Below are positions 25,877-33,990 of a stretch of DNA of 51,388 nucleotides, piece after piece. The stretch spans positions 1 to 51,388 of the forward strand of contig NZ_JAHHZS010000031.1 of assembly GCF_022606295.1 (NCBI RefSeq). Direction: 5' to 3'. Made by a program: the position numbers and the translations under genes. The stretch's first letter is position 1, and every line of letters begins with the position of its first letter. The notes beneath the pieces were generated by a model. It was not told the origin of the DNA. It did not search any database and was given only the letters and a program-made list of their open reading frames with translations. Origin of the DNA: Arthrobacter bambusae. Lineage in GTDB: Bacteria > Actinomycetota > Actinomycetes > Actinomycetales > Micrococcaceae.

Positions 25877-26531
25877 GCCCCGGCTCCCGGCACGCTGGAC
25901 CATGATCTGGAGCCGGCCCGTTGGCTGGCTGTTGGACCATGTCCTGTACCGGACCGCGATCACGGGACGCTCCAATGTTCCCAAATCCGGCCCGGTCATT
26001 TTCGCGGGCAACCACATCAGCTTCCTGGACGGGCCGGTGATGTTCGGCGCGGCTCCACGGCCTATGCACATCCTGGTCAAGAAAGAGATGTTCAAGGGGT
26101 TCCTGGGAAAGGTGCTTCGTGCGTCGGGACAGATTTCCATCGACCGCACGGGCGACCGCTCGGCGCTCCAGCTCGGAAAGAAAGTGCTCGACGCCGGCCG
26201 TTGCGTGGGGATTCTCCCCGAAGGAACGCGGGGAGGCGGCACCGCCGGCAGCATCAGCAACGGCGTCGCATGGCTCGCGTTGATGTCCGGAGCCACAGTG
26301 ATTCCCGTGGCCATCCTCGGAACGCGGATCGGAGACGAACACCGTGATCACATTCCGAGGCTGCGCCGCCAGCTGCAGGTCAGTTTCGGAGCCCCCTTCA
26401 ATGTGACCCGCAGAAATGGCGAGTCGGGGCGTGTTTCAATGGACAGGGCGGCTGCGGAGATCCGCGCTGCGCTGGCTGGACACGTCCAGGATGCCGTCAA
26501 GACCACCGGTCAGTCCCTTCCGGGGGACTAA
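25869..26531 (+). CDS. 1-acylglycerol-3-phosphate acyltransferase (PlsC-like)
   Basis: 220 aa from a GTG that overlaps the cmk stop (GTGACTGA). Motif I is GNHISFLD (NHx4D) and motif III is LPEGTRGG. It is a membrane-associated acyltransferase of phospholipid synthesis that esterifies lysophosphatidate. A second paralogue lies at 44818. In many actinobacteria a PlsC-like gene lies between cmk and der, as here. The natural acceptor has not been established by sequence. Confidence 0.9.
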   Translation: MTEPRLPARWTMIWSRPVGWLLDHVLYRTAITGRSNVPKSGPVIFAGNHISFLDGPVMFGAAPRPMHILVKKEMFKGFLGKVLRASGQISIDRTGDRSALQLGKKVLDAGRCVGILPEGTRGGGTAGSISNGVAWLALMSGATVIPVAILGTRIGDEHRDHIPRLRRQLQVSFGAPFNVTRRNGESGRVSMDRAAAEIRAALAGHVQDAVKTTGQSLPGD

Positions 26532-26610
26532 TGCGCCGGCCCGCAGCCAATGCATCACCGCCAAGAAGAAGTAGCCGGGACGCCGGCAGATCACCACTAA
26601 GGAAAGTGCA

Positions 26611-28161
26611 ATGAGCGATACGACTCACAAATCCGGCAACATCGGAGCCGGCGACGACGAATACACGCCCACCGGCACCGACCAGGTGGCTGAAAACCTC
26701 GCCGCCCTGGACGACGACGAAGCCGAACTCCGCGCGGCCTCCCTTCGCGCAGGCCTGGAAGACTACGACCTCGACGAGGACGACGCAGCCCTGCTGAGCG
26801 GACTCTACGACGACGAAGGCGAAGACGGCCCCCTCAAGCTTGACCCGGTCCTGGCCATCATTGGCCGCCCCAACGTCGGTAAGTCCACGCTGGTGAACCG
26901 CATCCTCGGCCGCCGCGAGGCCGTGGTCGAGGACACCCCCGGGGTTACCCGTGACCGTGTCATGTACTCGGCTCACTGGAACGGCCGCAACTTCACGCTG
27001 GTGGACACCGGTGGCTGGGAGCACGATGCCAGGGGCATCCACGCCCGCGTCGCCGAGCAGGCCGAGATGGCCGTGGAACTGGCTGACGCCGTTCTCTTCG
27101 TGGTGGACTCCGCCGTGGGCGCCACCGCCACGGACGAAGGCGTCATGAAGATGCTCCGCAAGTCGAAGAAGCCGGTCATCATGGTGGCCAACAAGGTTGA
27201 CGACTTTGCGCAGGAAGCCGACTCGGCAACGCTTTGGGGGCTTGGCTTCGGCGAGCCGTACCCGGTCTCTGCCCTCCATGGCCGCGGCGTTGCCGACCTC
27301 CTGGACCACGTCATGGACACCCTGCCCGAGTTCTCCACCGTTGAAGGCGTCGAGCGCTCCGGTGGTCCACGCCGCATCGCCCTCATCGGCCGCCCGAACG
27401 TCGGCAAGTCCTCCTTGCTGAACAAGCTGGCCGGCTCCGAGCGCGTCGTCGTTGATCCCCTCGCCGGGACCACCCGCGACCCCGTGGACGAATTCATCGA
27501 ACTCGGTGGCCGCACCTGGCGCTTCGTGGACACCGCAGGCATCCGCCGCCGCCAGCACATGGCCCAGGGCGCGGACTTCTACGCCTCCCTCCGTACGCAG
27601 GCCGCGCTCGAAAAGGCGGAGGTCGCCGTCGTGCTCCTGGCCGTCGACGAGGTGCTCAGCGAGCAGGATGTCCGCATCCTGCAGCTCGCCATCGAGTCCG
27701 GCCGCGCGCTGGTGCTCGCGTTCAACAAGTGGGACCTGCTCGACGACGAACGCCGCCGCTACCTTGAGCGGGAAATCGAGCAGGACCTGGCGCACGTTGA
27801 ATGGGCTCCGCGCGTCAACATTTCCGCCAAGACCGGCTGGCACAAGGACCGCCTGGTGCCCGCACTGGACCTCGCCCTGGAGAGCTGGGACAAGCGCATC
27901 CCCACGGGTCGCTTGAATGCGTTCCTGGGCGAGCTCGTGGCTGCCCACCCGCACCCGGTACGCGGCGGCAAGCAGCCCCGCATCCTGTTCGGCACCCAGG
28001 CGTCCAGCCGTCCGCCGAAGTTCGTGCTCTTCACCACGGGCTTCCTGGACCCCGGATACCGCCGGTTCATCACCCGCCGGCTGCGCGAGACCTTCGGCTT
28101 CGACGGCACGCCGATCGAGGTCAACATGCGCGTCCGTGAAAAGCGCGGCAAGAAGCGTTAA
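26611..28161 (+). CDS. der: Ribosome assembly GTPase Der (EngA)
   Basis: 516 aa. It has two tandem GTPase domains, with P-loops GRPNVGKSTL near residue 87 and GRPNVGKSSL near 261, each followed by DTPGVTRD/DTGG or TTRDPVDE and NKVD/NKWD. A C-terminal KH-like domain ends in a basic tail (REKRGKKR). It acts in 50S subunit maturation. An acidic N-terminal extension of about 75 residues precedes the core and is typical of actinobacterial Der. AAGGAAAG lies before the ATG. Confidence 0.96.
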   Translation: MSDTTHKSGNIGAGDDEYTPTGTDQVAENLAALDDDEAELRAASLRAGLEDYDLDEDDAALLSGLYDDEGEDGPLKLDPVLAIIGRPNVGKSTLVNRILGRREAVVEDTPGVTRDRVMYSAHWNGRNFTLVDTGGWEHDARGIHARVAEQAEMAVELADAVLFVVDSAVGATATDEGVMKMLRKSKKPVIMVANKVDDFAQEADSATLWGLGFGEPYPVSALHGRGVADLLDHVMDTLPEFSTVEGVERSGGPRRIALIGRPNVGKSSLLNKLAGSERVVVDPLAGTTRDPVDEFIELGGRTWRFVDTAGIRRRQHMAQGADFYASLRTQAALEKAEVAVVLLAVDEVLSEQDVRILQLAIESGRALVLAFNKWDLLDDERRRYLEREIEQDLAHVEWAPRVNISAKTGWHKDRLVPALDLALESWDKRIPTGRLNAFLGELVAAHPHPVRGGKQPRILFGTQASSRPPKFVLFTTGFLDPGYRRFITRRLRETFGFDGTPIEVNMRVREKRGKKR

Positions 28162-28179
28162 TTGAGACGCGCATCACAG

Positions 28180-28201
28180 ATGACACCCGCCAAGGTGTCA
28201 T
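28180..28201 (+). terminator. Inverted repeat after der
   Basis: ATGACACC (28180-28187) and GGTGTCAT (28194-28201) form a perfect 8-bp stem with a CGCCAA loop. No T-run follows, so it may be a weak terminator or an operator for the tRNA promoter. Confidence 0.45.
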
Positions 28202-28250
28202 TGGGGACCTCGAACATCGTGTAAGCTTTTTGAGGTGGTTCGGCCGGACT

Positions 28251-28270
28251 GCTTAGGTGAAAACCTAGGC
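28251..28270 (+). other. GAAA-tetraloop hairpin in the tRNA-Pro leader
   Basis: GCTTAGGT-GAAA-ACCTAGGC folds into 8 pairs (one G-T) closed by a GNRA tetraloop, 18 bases before the mature tRNA. A possible -10, TAAGCT, lies at 28222-28227. It could influence 5' processing of the precursor. Confidence 0.45.
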
Positions 28271-28288
28271 GGAGAACGGCAGGACTGA

Positions 28289-28362
<74 letters not shown>

Positions 28363-28378
28363 CCGCAAGGTATGGATA

Positions 28379-28420
28379 GCAAAGTCCCAGGAACGTAAAC
28401 GTTCCTGGGACTTTGCGTTT
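28379..28420 (+). terminator. Intrinsic terminator of tRNA-Pro
   Basis: A perfect 17-bp stem (28379-28395 with 28400-28416) closes a TAAA loop and is followed by GTTT. Confidence 0.92.
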
Positions 28421-28966
28421 AAGTGTTGGTGTGGCTTTGAGTGCGGGTTGGATTCTGCTCAATCATTCGAATGGATCTGCGGAATCACAGGACCGGGAAC
28501 TTCGGCGAAGAGAGTGATCCAGCAGAATCGACGCCGTTCCCATGATTCTCCCGGCCTGACTCGCCTTCCTGACCTTGTTTGAAGGGCCCAGAGCTTTGAA
28601 ATGACGTGACTCGCCGTGTCGTAAGCGATTTCCCAAACCAAAGAAGGTCAGGAAGGCGCTCACTCGTCTTGAGTCAGTCATCAGGGCGAAGAGTCTGGGC
28701 GAGCGAAGATATATGCTGACGACCAGCCATCCCAGGACGAGGCCCCATGTAGGCAACTGCACGGTTCATGCACCAACTTTCGAAGTCTTGGGCATTGGCA
28801 ATATATGGCCGACATGTGGCCTCTCAGTGGTCAAACCCAAGAATTAAGTGGTCTGCAGTTCCAATCTACGTGTTCAATTCCGCGAGATCTCGGGGTTCCT
28901 GCCGGCCGTTTCCGTGTGCCCGGGTCCTCGTCTCCGTGTTGGACCGCCCCCAACTATCATTGGACG
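28421..28966. other. Gene-poor spacer with several inverted repeats
   Basis: About 545 bases of visibly lower GC than the surroundings. Perfect inverted repeats include CGCCTTCCTGACCTT at 28562-28576 with its complement at 28644-28658 (15 bp, 97-bp span), GATTCTGCT at 28451-28459 with AGCAGAATC at 28521-28529, and the palindrome CATTCGAATG at 28464-28473. A 99-aa - strand frame (28463-28762) has a hydrophobic start but no ribosome binding site or recognisable family. This may be a decayed insertion or an untranslated structured element; no transposase remnant is recognised. Confidence 0.5.
28955..28960 (+). promoter_or_regulatory. -10-like hexamer for leaderless transcription
   Basis: TATCAT lies exactly six bases before the GTG at 28967. 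Confidence 0.5.
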
Positions 28967-29317
28967 GTGAGCGAAACACTTCCCCCTTGCCCCGAATGCG
29001 CCAGCGAATACACCTACGAGATGGGTGCCTTGCTGGTCTGCCCCGAATGCGCGCACGAATGGGCGCCGGCGGCTTCTGACGAAGCGGAAGCCGAGTCAAC
29101 GGAGATCAAGGACGCCGTGGGCAACGTCCTCTCAGACGGGGATACCGTGACGATGGTCAAGGACCTCAAGGTCAAGGGGAGCGCCACGGCCATCAAGGTC
29201 GGCACCAAGGTCCGCAACATCCGCCTCGTGAACGGCGTGGGGGATCACGATATCGACTGCAAGGTGGACGGATTCGGACCCATGCAGCTCAAGTCAAGCG
29301 TGGTCAAGAAGGTCTAA
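28967..29317 (+). CDS. yjdM: YjdM/PhnA-family zinc-ribbon protein
   Basis: 116 aa from a GTG that appears leaderless. A zinc ribbon with Cys8, Cys11, Cys25 and Cys28 (CPEC...CPEC) is followed by the PhnA beta domain (DAVGNVLSDGDTVTMVKDLKVKGSATAIKVGTKV). The family is often labelled 'alkylphosphonate utilisation protein PhnA' but has no proven role in phosphonate use; its function is unknown. The longer frame upstream is not coding-like. It is monocistronic and convergent with marR. Confidence 0.9.
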   Translation: MSETLPPCPECASEYTYEMGALLVCPECAHEWAPAASDEAEAESTEIKDAVGNVLSDGDTVTMVKDLKVKGSATAIKVGTKVRNIRLVNGVGDHDIDCKVDGFGPMQLKSSVVKKV

Positions 29318-29322
29318 CGCCC

Positions 29323-29769
29323 TCAAGCCCCCTGCAACGCCCCCAACGCCTTCACCAGGGGCTCAAGCTCGGGCACCGATTCTGCGGCCGTCAGGGACTC
29401 CGCGAGGGTTTCGTCATGCACGGGCCTGGCGGCCAGCAACAGCTTCTGGCCGGCCTCGGTGAGTTCCGTGTAGATCCCTCGCCGGTCGTCGGCGCACAGG
29501 ATCCTGGCCAGCAGCCCCCGGTCTTCGAGCCGGTTCACCAAGCGCGTCGTGGCGCTGCTGGAAAGCGCCGTGGCCCTGGCGAGCTGCTGCATCCGCATGT
29601 GCCAGCCGTCCTGGCGGCTCAGCGCGTCCAGCACCGTGTACTCGACTACGGAAAGATCCGCGGCGGACTGCAACGCCTTCTCCAGTGCTGCCACGATGTT
29701 GCCGTGCAGCGCCGCGAGAGTCCGCCACCCCTGCGCCCGCACCTCAACGGCGTCGTCCTTGATGCCCAT
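29323..29769 (-). CDS. MarR-family transcriptional regulator
   Basis: 148 aa. Winged helix at about 35-105 (SVVEYTVLDALSRQDGWHMRMQQLARATALSSSATTRLVNRLEDRGLLAR, then the wing DDRRGIYTELT). ACAGGAGAC lies before the ATG. It is divergent from an MFS exporter with shared repeats in between, the classic layout of a drug-responsive repressor and its pump. The ligand is unknown. Confidence 0.92.
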   Translation of the reverse strand: MGIKDDAVEVRAQGWRTLAALHGNIVAALEKALQSAADLSVVEYTVLDALSRQDGWHMRMQQLARATALSSSATTRLVNRLEDRGLLARILCADDRRGIYTELTEAGQKLLLAARPVHDETLAESLTAAESVPELEPLVKALGALQGA

Positions 29770-29818
29770 GTCTCCTGTAACTCCTGCCGATTGATGAAGA
29801 AACCAGACGCACGCAAAA

Positions 29819-29876
29819 GTAGTTGCTTGCGCAATTACATGGCGTGTGCAACTATATATGCAGCGTCTGCAACTAA
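29819..29876. promoter_or_regulatory. Operator repeats in the marR/MFS intergenic region
   Basis: GTAGTTGC-TTGC-GCAATTAC (29819-29838) is a near-perfect dyad with 7 of 8 pairs. Two further direct copies, GCAACTAT (29848-29855) and GCAACTAA (29869-29876), are 21 bp apart, two helical turns. The likely binder is the divergent MarR protein. Confidence 0.55.
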
Positions 29877-29943
29877 TATTCTACGGTTCTCGGCGACGCA
29901 CTTCCAGTCTCACGGGAATCCATCCCCACAAAGGAGCAACAAC

Positions 29944-31167
29944 ATGCCCGCAGGGTTGATCGCCCTTGCCCTCGGCGGATTCGGCATTGGCTTGACCGAA
30001 TTCGTCATCATGGGCCTCTTGCCAGAAATTGCCACCGACTTCGGAGTCAGCGAAGCGGCCGCCGGATGGTTCATCACCGGCTATGCGCTGAGCGTCGTGG
30101 TCGGCGCCCTCCTGGTTACGGCGGCCGTCACCCGCTTGCCCCGCAAGCCTGTGCTGATCGGGCTCCTCGTCCTGTTCATAGCGGGCAATTTCCTGTCCGC
30201 CATCGCGGACAGCTACCAGGCAATGCTGATCGGACGCATTGTCGCAGCGCTCTGCCATGGAGCCTTCTTCGGCATCGGCTCAGTGGTCGCGGCAGGCCTT
30301 GTCCCGGCCCACAAAAAGGCGGGAGCCATTGCCATCATGTTCACGGGCCTCACCGCCGCGAACGTGCTGGGAGTGCCCTTCGGAACCTTCCTTGGCCAGA
30401 ACCTCGGCTGGCGATCCACCTTCTGGGCCATCACGATCATCGGCGTCGTCGCCCTCATCGGCATCGCCCTCATGGTCCCGCGCACTAACGAAGGGGCAGT
30501 CGCCAGCAGCCTCCGCAGCGAGCTCGGAGCGTTCAAGTCCGGCCAGGTCTGGCTGTCGATTATCGTCACAATTCTCGGATTCGGCGGCATGTTCGGTGCC
30601 TTCACCTACATTGCCTTCACCCTGACCGACGTCTCCGGGTTCGATCCCCGCGCCGTCCCGTGGCTGCTGGTCCTGTTTGGCGCCGGGCTGTTCGTCGGCA
30701 ACATCGCCGGCGGCAAAGCGGCCGACAAATCCATCGACAAAACGCTCACTGTCATCCTCGCGGGGCTGGTGCTCGTGCTCGTGTTCTTCGGACTCACCGC
30801 CGCGAGCCCGGTGGCCACCCTGTTCTCGCTGGCACTCATGGGCGGATTCGGCTTCGCCACCGTTCCGGGACTGCAGATGCGCGTCATGCACTTTGCCGCC
30901 ACCGCACCCACCCTCGCCTCCGGCGCGAATATCGGCGCCTTCAACCTGGGCAACGCCCTCGGCGCCTGGCTGGGCGGCATCACCATCACCATGGGCCTGG
31001 GGTACACCTCGCCGATCTGGGCCGGTGCCGCCATCACCGTAGCGGCCCTGCTCGTCATGATTGCCGCCGCGGCAGCCGCCCGGCGCGGGGGAGCGGAGCA
31101 GCCAGCTTCCGCGCAGCAAGCAGCCCCCGACGTCGTACGCGAACCTGAGGAGGCGCCGGTCGCCTAG
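29944..31167 (+). CDS. MFS efflux transporter (AraJ/Cmx-like DHA1 family)
   Basis: 407 aa with about 12 membrane helices. AAGGAG at 29931-29936 fixes the ATG at 29944; the frame extending upstream overlaps marR. The start IALALGGFGIGLTEFVIMGLLPEIA and the GRIVAALCHGAFFGIGSVVA segment resemble sugar-efflux and chloramphenicol-type exporters. The substrate cannot be assigned. Expression is probably controlled by the divergent MarR regulator. Confidence 0.9.
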   Translation: MPAGLIALALGGFGIGLTEFVIMGLLPEIATDFGVSEAAAGWFITGYALSVVVGALLVTAAVTRLPRKPVLIGLLVLFIAGNFLSAIADSYQAMLIGRIVAALCHGAFFGIGSVVAAGLVPAHKKAGAIAIMFTGLTAANVLGVPFGTFLGQNLGWRSTFWAITIIGVVALIGIALMVPRTNEGAVASSLRSELGAFKSGQVWLSIIVTILGFGGMFGAFTYIAFTLTDVSGFDPRAVPWLLVLFGAGLFVGNIAGGKAADKSIDKTLTVILAGLVLVLVFFGLTAASPVATLFSLALMGGFGFATVPGLQMRVMHFAATAPTLASGANIGAFNLGNALGAWLGGITITMGLGYTSPIWAGAAITVAALLVMIAAAAAARRGGAEQPASAQQAAPDVVREPEEAPVA

Positions 31168-31188
31168 CGAAAAGCAGGTCCCTCAGGA

Positions 31189-32082
31189 TCAGTCTTCGCC
31201 CGAACGGCGTTTGGCCAGGATCTCGCCGTTGGTCTGGCACGTAGGGCAGTACTGCAGCGAAGTCCCCACGAAGGCAACCTCGCGCACAGTGTCCCCGCAG
31301 GCCGGGCAAGGCTCGCCGGTCCTGCCATGCACGCTCATCGAGGCTTTCTTGGCCGCCTTCAGGTCTTCCGGTTTCTTGCCCGACAGCCCCCTGATGGCAC
31401 CCGTGAGAATGTCCTGCATCGTGGTGAAGAGACGCTTAAGTGCGTCCGGGTCCAACGAAGAAGCGTGGGCAACGGGAGAGAGCTTCGCCGCATGGAGGAT
31501 TTCGTCACTGTAGGCGTTCCCGATACCCGCCATAAGCTTCTGGTTCTTCAGGATTCCCTTGATCTGCTGCCGGTGCGTGAAAAGCCGGCTGAACTCGTCC
31601 AGGCCGAAGGCGGGGTCAAGGGGATCCGGCCCAAGCTCGGCAATGCCATGGACTTCCTCCGGCTCGCGAACGATGAAGATGGCCAATCCCTTCCACGTTC
31701 CGGTGTCGGTAAGCGTGATGCCAAAATCGCTGCCATCGTTGGAAAAGTCCAACTGCGCCGCGAAATATCCGCCCACAGCAGGCGCTTCGTCTCCGGGCTT
31801 CTTGTCCGAGAAGGTGAGCCAGCCGGACTTCGCGAAACTGACGATCACGTAGAGGGCCTCTGCAAAGCCTCCGCTGTCCGGAGCCTCGGGAGCGATCTCG
31901 AAAACGAGGAATTTGCCCCGCCGTCCGACGGATTCGACGGTCCGCCCGACCAGGGATTCGTGGGGAACATCCGCTACTTTCAGCGGAAACGCCGATGGTA
32001 GCAATACCTGCGTGAGCTGGGCCCCGGCCAGCTTCTCGTCCAGAAAGTCGCCCAGGGCAGTGATTTCGGGCAGTTCCGGCAT
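31189..32082 (-). CDS. Formamidopyrimidine-DNA glycosylase family (Fpg/Nei)
   Basis: 297 aa. AAGGAG precedes the ATG at 32082. The N-terminal MPELPE supplies Pro1 (after Met removal) as the nucleophile and Glu2. A helix-two-turn-helix region contains GIGNAYSDEILHAAKLSP, and a C-terminal zinc finger has CPACG and CPTCQTNGEIL. It removes oxidised bases and nicks the strand. MPELPEITAL instead of the usual MPELPEVE marks it as a divergent branch, so the substrate may differ from 8-oxoguanine. Confidence 0.9.
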   Translation of the reverse strand: MPELPEITALGDFLDEKLAGAQLTQVLLPSAFPLKVADVPHESLVGRTVESVGRRGKFLVFEIAPEAPDSGGFAEALYVIVSFAKSGWLTFSDKKPGDEAPAVGGYFAAQLDFSNDGSDFGITLTDTGTWKGLAIFIVREPEEVHGIAELGPDPLDPAFGLDEFSRLFTHRQQIKGILKNQKLMAGIGNAYSDEILHAAKLSPVAHASSLDPDALKRLFTTMQDILTGAIRGLSGKKPEDLKAAKKASMSVHGRTGEPCPACGDTVREVAFVGTSLQYCPTCQTNGEILAKRRSGED

Positions 32083-32175
32083 GATCGCGCTCCTTCGACG
32101 GCGGTGCAGGAATATGCGTCTGGAGTCTGCTTCCAATCATTCCAGACACCTGTGGGGAGGGGGCATGGATGTGCT

Positions 32176-32181
32176 TATACT
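32176..32181 (+). promoter_or_regulatory. Predicted -10 of gcvH
   Basis: TATACT, about 65 bases before the gcvH ATG. No convincing -35 is seen. The leader contains a GC-rich hairpin but no glycine-riboswitch motifs. Confidence 0.45.
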
Positions 32182-32245
32182 TTCAGCGGTGGCCGGATGA
32201 CCGGGCCGCCGTCGTGGTCCGAAATGTCCCGATGAAAGGCGACTC

Positions 32246-32632
32246 ATGAGCAACATTCCTGCCGATCTTTCCTACACCGCCGAACATGAATGGGTCAGCG
32301 CCCCGAATGCAGACGGCGTCGTGCGCGTCGGCATCACGGACTTCGCCCAGGATGCCCTCGGCGATGTCGTCTATGCCCAGCTTCCCGAGCCCGGCACTAC
32401 TGTGAAGGGCAACGACGTCGTGGGTGAAGTGGAATCCACGAAGAGCGTGAGCGATATATACGCCCCGGTCAGCGGCGAAATTGTCTCCCGCAACGAGGCT
32501 CTCGACACCGACTCTGCCCTGATCAACTCGGATCCCTACGGTGACGGCTGGCTGTTCGAAGTAAAGCTTTCGGAAGCTGACGCCATCGAGACCCTTCTCA
32601 GTGCATCAGAGTACGAACAACAGGTAGGCTAA
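32246..32632 (+). CDS. gcvH: Glycine cleavage system H protein
   Basis: 128 aa. Lys66 in EVESTKSVSDIYAP is the lipoylation site. It carries the aminomethyl group between the P, T and L proteins of glycine cleavage. The gcvP and gcvT genes are not in the window; as in M. tuberculosis (Rv1826) gcvH sits with garA and merR genes. AAAGGCGA precedes the ATG. Confidence 0.96.
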   Translation: MSNIPADLSYTAEHEWVSAPNADGVVRVGITDFAQDALGDVVYAQLPEPGTTVKGNDVVGEVESTKSVSDIYAPVSGEIVSRNEALDTDSALINSDPYGDGWLFEVKLSEADAIETLLSASEYEQQVG

Positions 32633-32640
32633 ATGGTATC

Positions 32641-32721
32641 TGGCCCGCCAAGTCGGTTCTCCCCGGAACAGGGGAGCGACGGCGGCGGGCCAGCGACCTG
32701 TTTGGCCCGGGGGAACCGGGC
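32641..32721 (+). other. Structured gcvH-garA intergenic RNA
   Basis: An outer 9-bp stem (TGGCCCGCC 32641-32649 with 32684-32692) encloses CTCCCC-GGAACA-GGGGAG. A second hairpin follows, GCCCGG-GGGAA-CCGGGC (32705-32721). No T-run follows. It may attenuate or stabilise the transcript. Confidence 0.4.
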
Positions 32722-32773
32722 AGTTGCGTAACCGGCAGTTGGTGACAACGGCCGGCGGATGAGGAGGAATTCC

Positions 32774-33253
32774 ATGGTTGGCGGTAAGCGGAACCACGCC
32801 CGGGACGAGCACGGTGCTGTAGGACAGCCAACCTCGGAGACCACCTCGATCCAGCTCACCCCGGTGCGCCATCACGAGCCGGATGACCGCCCGCCGCTGG
32901 CTGCCGAAGAACGCGCCGCGGTGCAGGCATTGCCTCCTGGCTCGGCCTTGCTCATTGCCCACACCGGCCCCAATGCTGGTGCGCGGTTCCTCCTGGACTC
33001 GGACACCACCACTGCCGGCCGACACCCGGATGCGGACATCTTCCTGGATGACGTGACGGTTTCGCGCAAGCACGTGGAGTTCGTACGCACCCCCGAGGGC
33101 TTCGAAGTCGTCGACACCGGCAGCCTCAACGGCACCTATGTCAACCAGGACCGGGTGGACAACGTGCTGCTCAAGAACGGCAGCGAGGTTCAGATCGGCA
33201 AGTTCCGCCTCACCTACTACCTGAGCCCTGCCCGCGCAGCAGGCCAAGACTGA
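32774..33253 (+). CDS. garA: FHA-domain regulator, GarA/OdhI family
   Basis: 159 aa. GAGGAGG at 32761-32767 fixes the ATG at 32774. The N-terminal ETTS motif (22-25) holds the threonines that PknB/PknG-type kinases phosphorylate in GarA and OdhI. The FHA domain (about 75-145) has AGRHPDADIFLDDVTVSRKH and NGTYVN. Unphosphorylated GarA/OdhI inhibits 2-oxoglutarate dehydrogenase and tunes glutamate metabolism. Its slot after gcvH matches Rv1827. Confidence 0.94.
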   Translation: MVGGKRNHARDEHGAVGQPTSETTSIQLTPVRHHEPDDRPPLAAEERAAVQALPPGSALLIAHTGPNAGARFLLDSDTTTAGRHPDADIFLDDVTVSRKHVEFVRTPEGFEVVDTGSLNGTYVNQDRVDNVLLKNGSEVQIGKFRLTYYLSPARAAGQD

Positions 33254-33267
33254 TTCCGGGTACGCCT

Positions 33268-33990
33268 GTGGCACTGCCCCAGCCGGAACGGCGAGGACCG
33301 CAGGTCCTCAACATCGGAGAGGTCCTCGCGCAACTCAGCGACGACTTTCCTACCATGACGGCGTCCAAGATCCGTTTTCTTGAGGAAAAGGGACTGATCA
33401 ATCCGAAGCGCACGCCCGCCGGTTACCGGCAATACGCCGAAAGCGACGTCGAACGCCTGCGCTTCGTGCTGTCCCTCCAGCGTGACCAGTACCTGCCCCT
33501 CAAAGTCATCAAGGACTACCTCGACGCGATCGACCGTGGAGAGCGCCCCGAAAACCTCCCGCCGGGGGTGTCGGTTTCCCCCCGTATTGTCTCGGACGAA
33601 CTCGCGGCCGAGCTGCAGGGCCGCGCACGTGCCCTGAGCGAGGAACAGCTGCGGACGGAATCCGGCGCCAGCGTTCCGCTCCTGCAGTCACTCCTCAGTT
33701 ATGGGCTCATCAACCACGTCAACGGCAAATTCGACGAACACGCCCTCCAGGTGGCGCGCGCGTGTGTCCAACTTGAAAGCCACGGACTTGAACCGCGGCA
33801 CCTCCGTCCCTTCCAGGCGGCAGCCGAGCGCGAGTTCGGCTTGGTGGAACGGGTTGTCGCTCCCTTGACGTCCCGCAAGGATGCGGCATCGCAATCCCGG
33901 GCTGCCGAAGCCGCCCGGGAAATCAGCGAACTCTGCCTCAGCCTGCATCGAGCTTTGGTGCAGGACCGTATCTCCCGTATGGATGCATGA
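33268..33990 (+). CDS. MerR-family regulator (Rv1828/FtsR type)
   Basis: 240 aa from a GTG 15 bases after garA. The N-terminal winged helix (LNIGEVLAQLSDDFPTMTASKIRFLEEKGLINPKRTPAGYRQY) is MerR-like, and a helical C-terminal domain replaces the usual ligand domain. Homologues are Rv1828 in M. tuberculosis and FtsR in Corynebacterium glutamicum, where FtsR affects ftsZ expression. It overlaps the next gene by 4 bases (ATGA). Confidence 0.9.
   Translation: MALPQPERRGPQVLNIGEVLAQLSDDFPTMTASKIRFLEEKGLINPKRTPAGYRQYAESDVERLRFVLSLQRDQYLPLKVIKDYLDAIDRGERPENLPPGVSVSPRIVSDELAAELQGRARALSEEQLRTESGASVPLLQSLLSYGLINHVNGKFDEHALQVARACVQLESHGLEPRHLRPFQAAAEREFGLVERVVAPLTSRKDAASQSRAAEAAREISELCLSLHRALVQDRISRMDA

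Noticed and set aside
28463..28762. Possible 99-aa - strand membrane protein
   Set aside because: No ribosome binding site or recognisable family, and it crosses strong inverted repeats; kept only as a note on the spacer.
29416..29943. N-terminal extension of the MFS protein
   Set aside because: It is antisense to marR; AAGGAG lies just before the ATG at 29944.
32083..32245. Glycine riboswitch before gcvH
   Set aside because: The leader is too short and lacks the tandem aptamer motifs.
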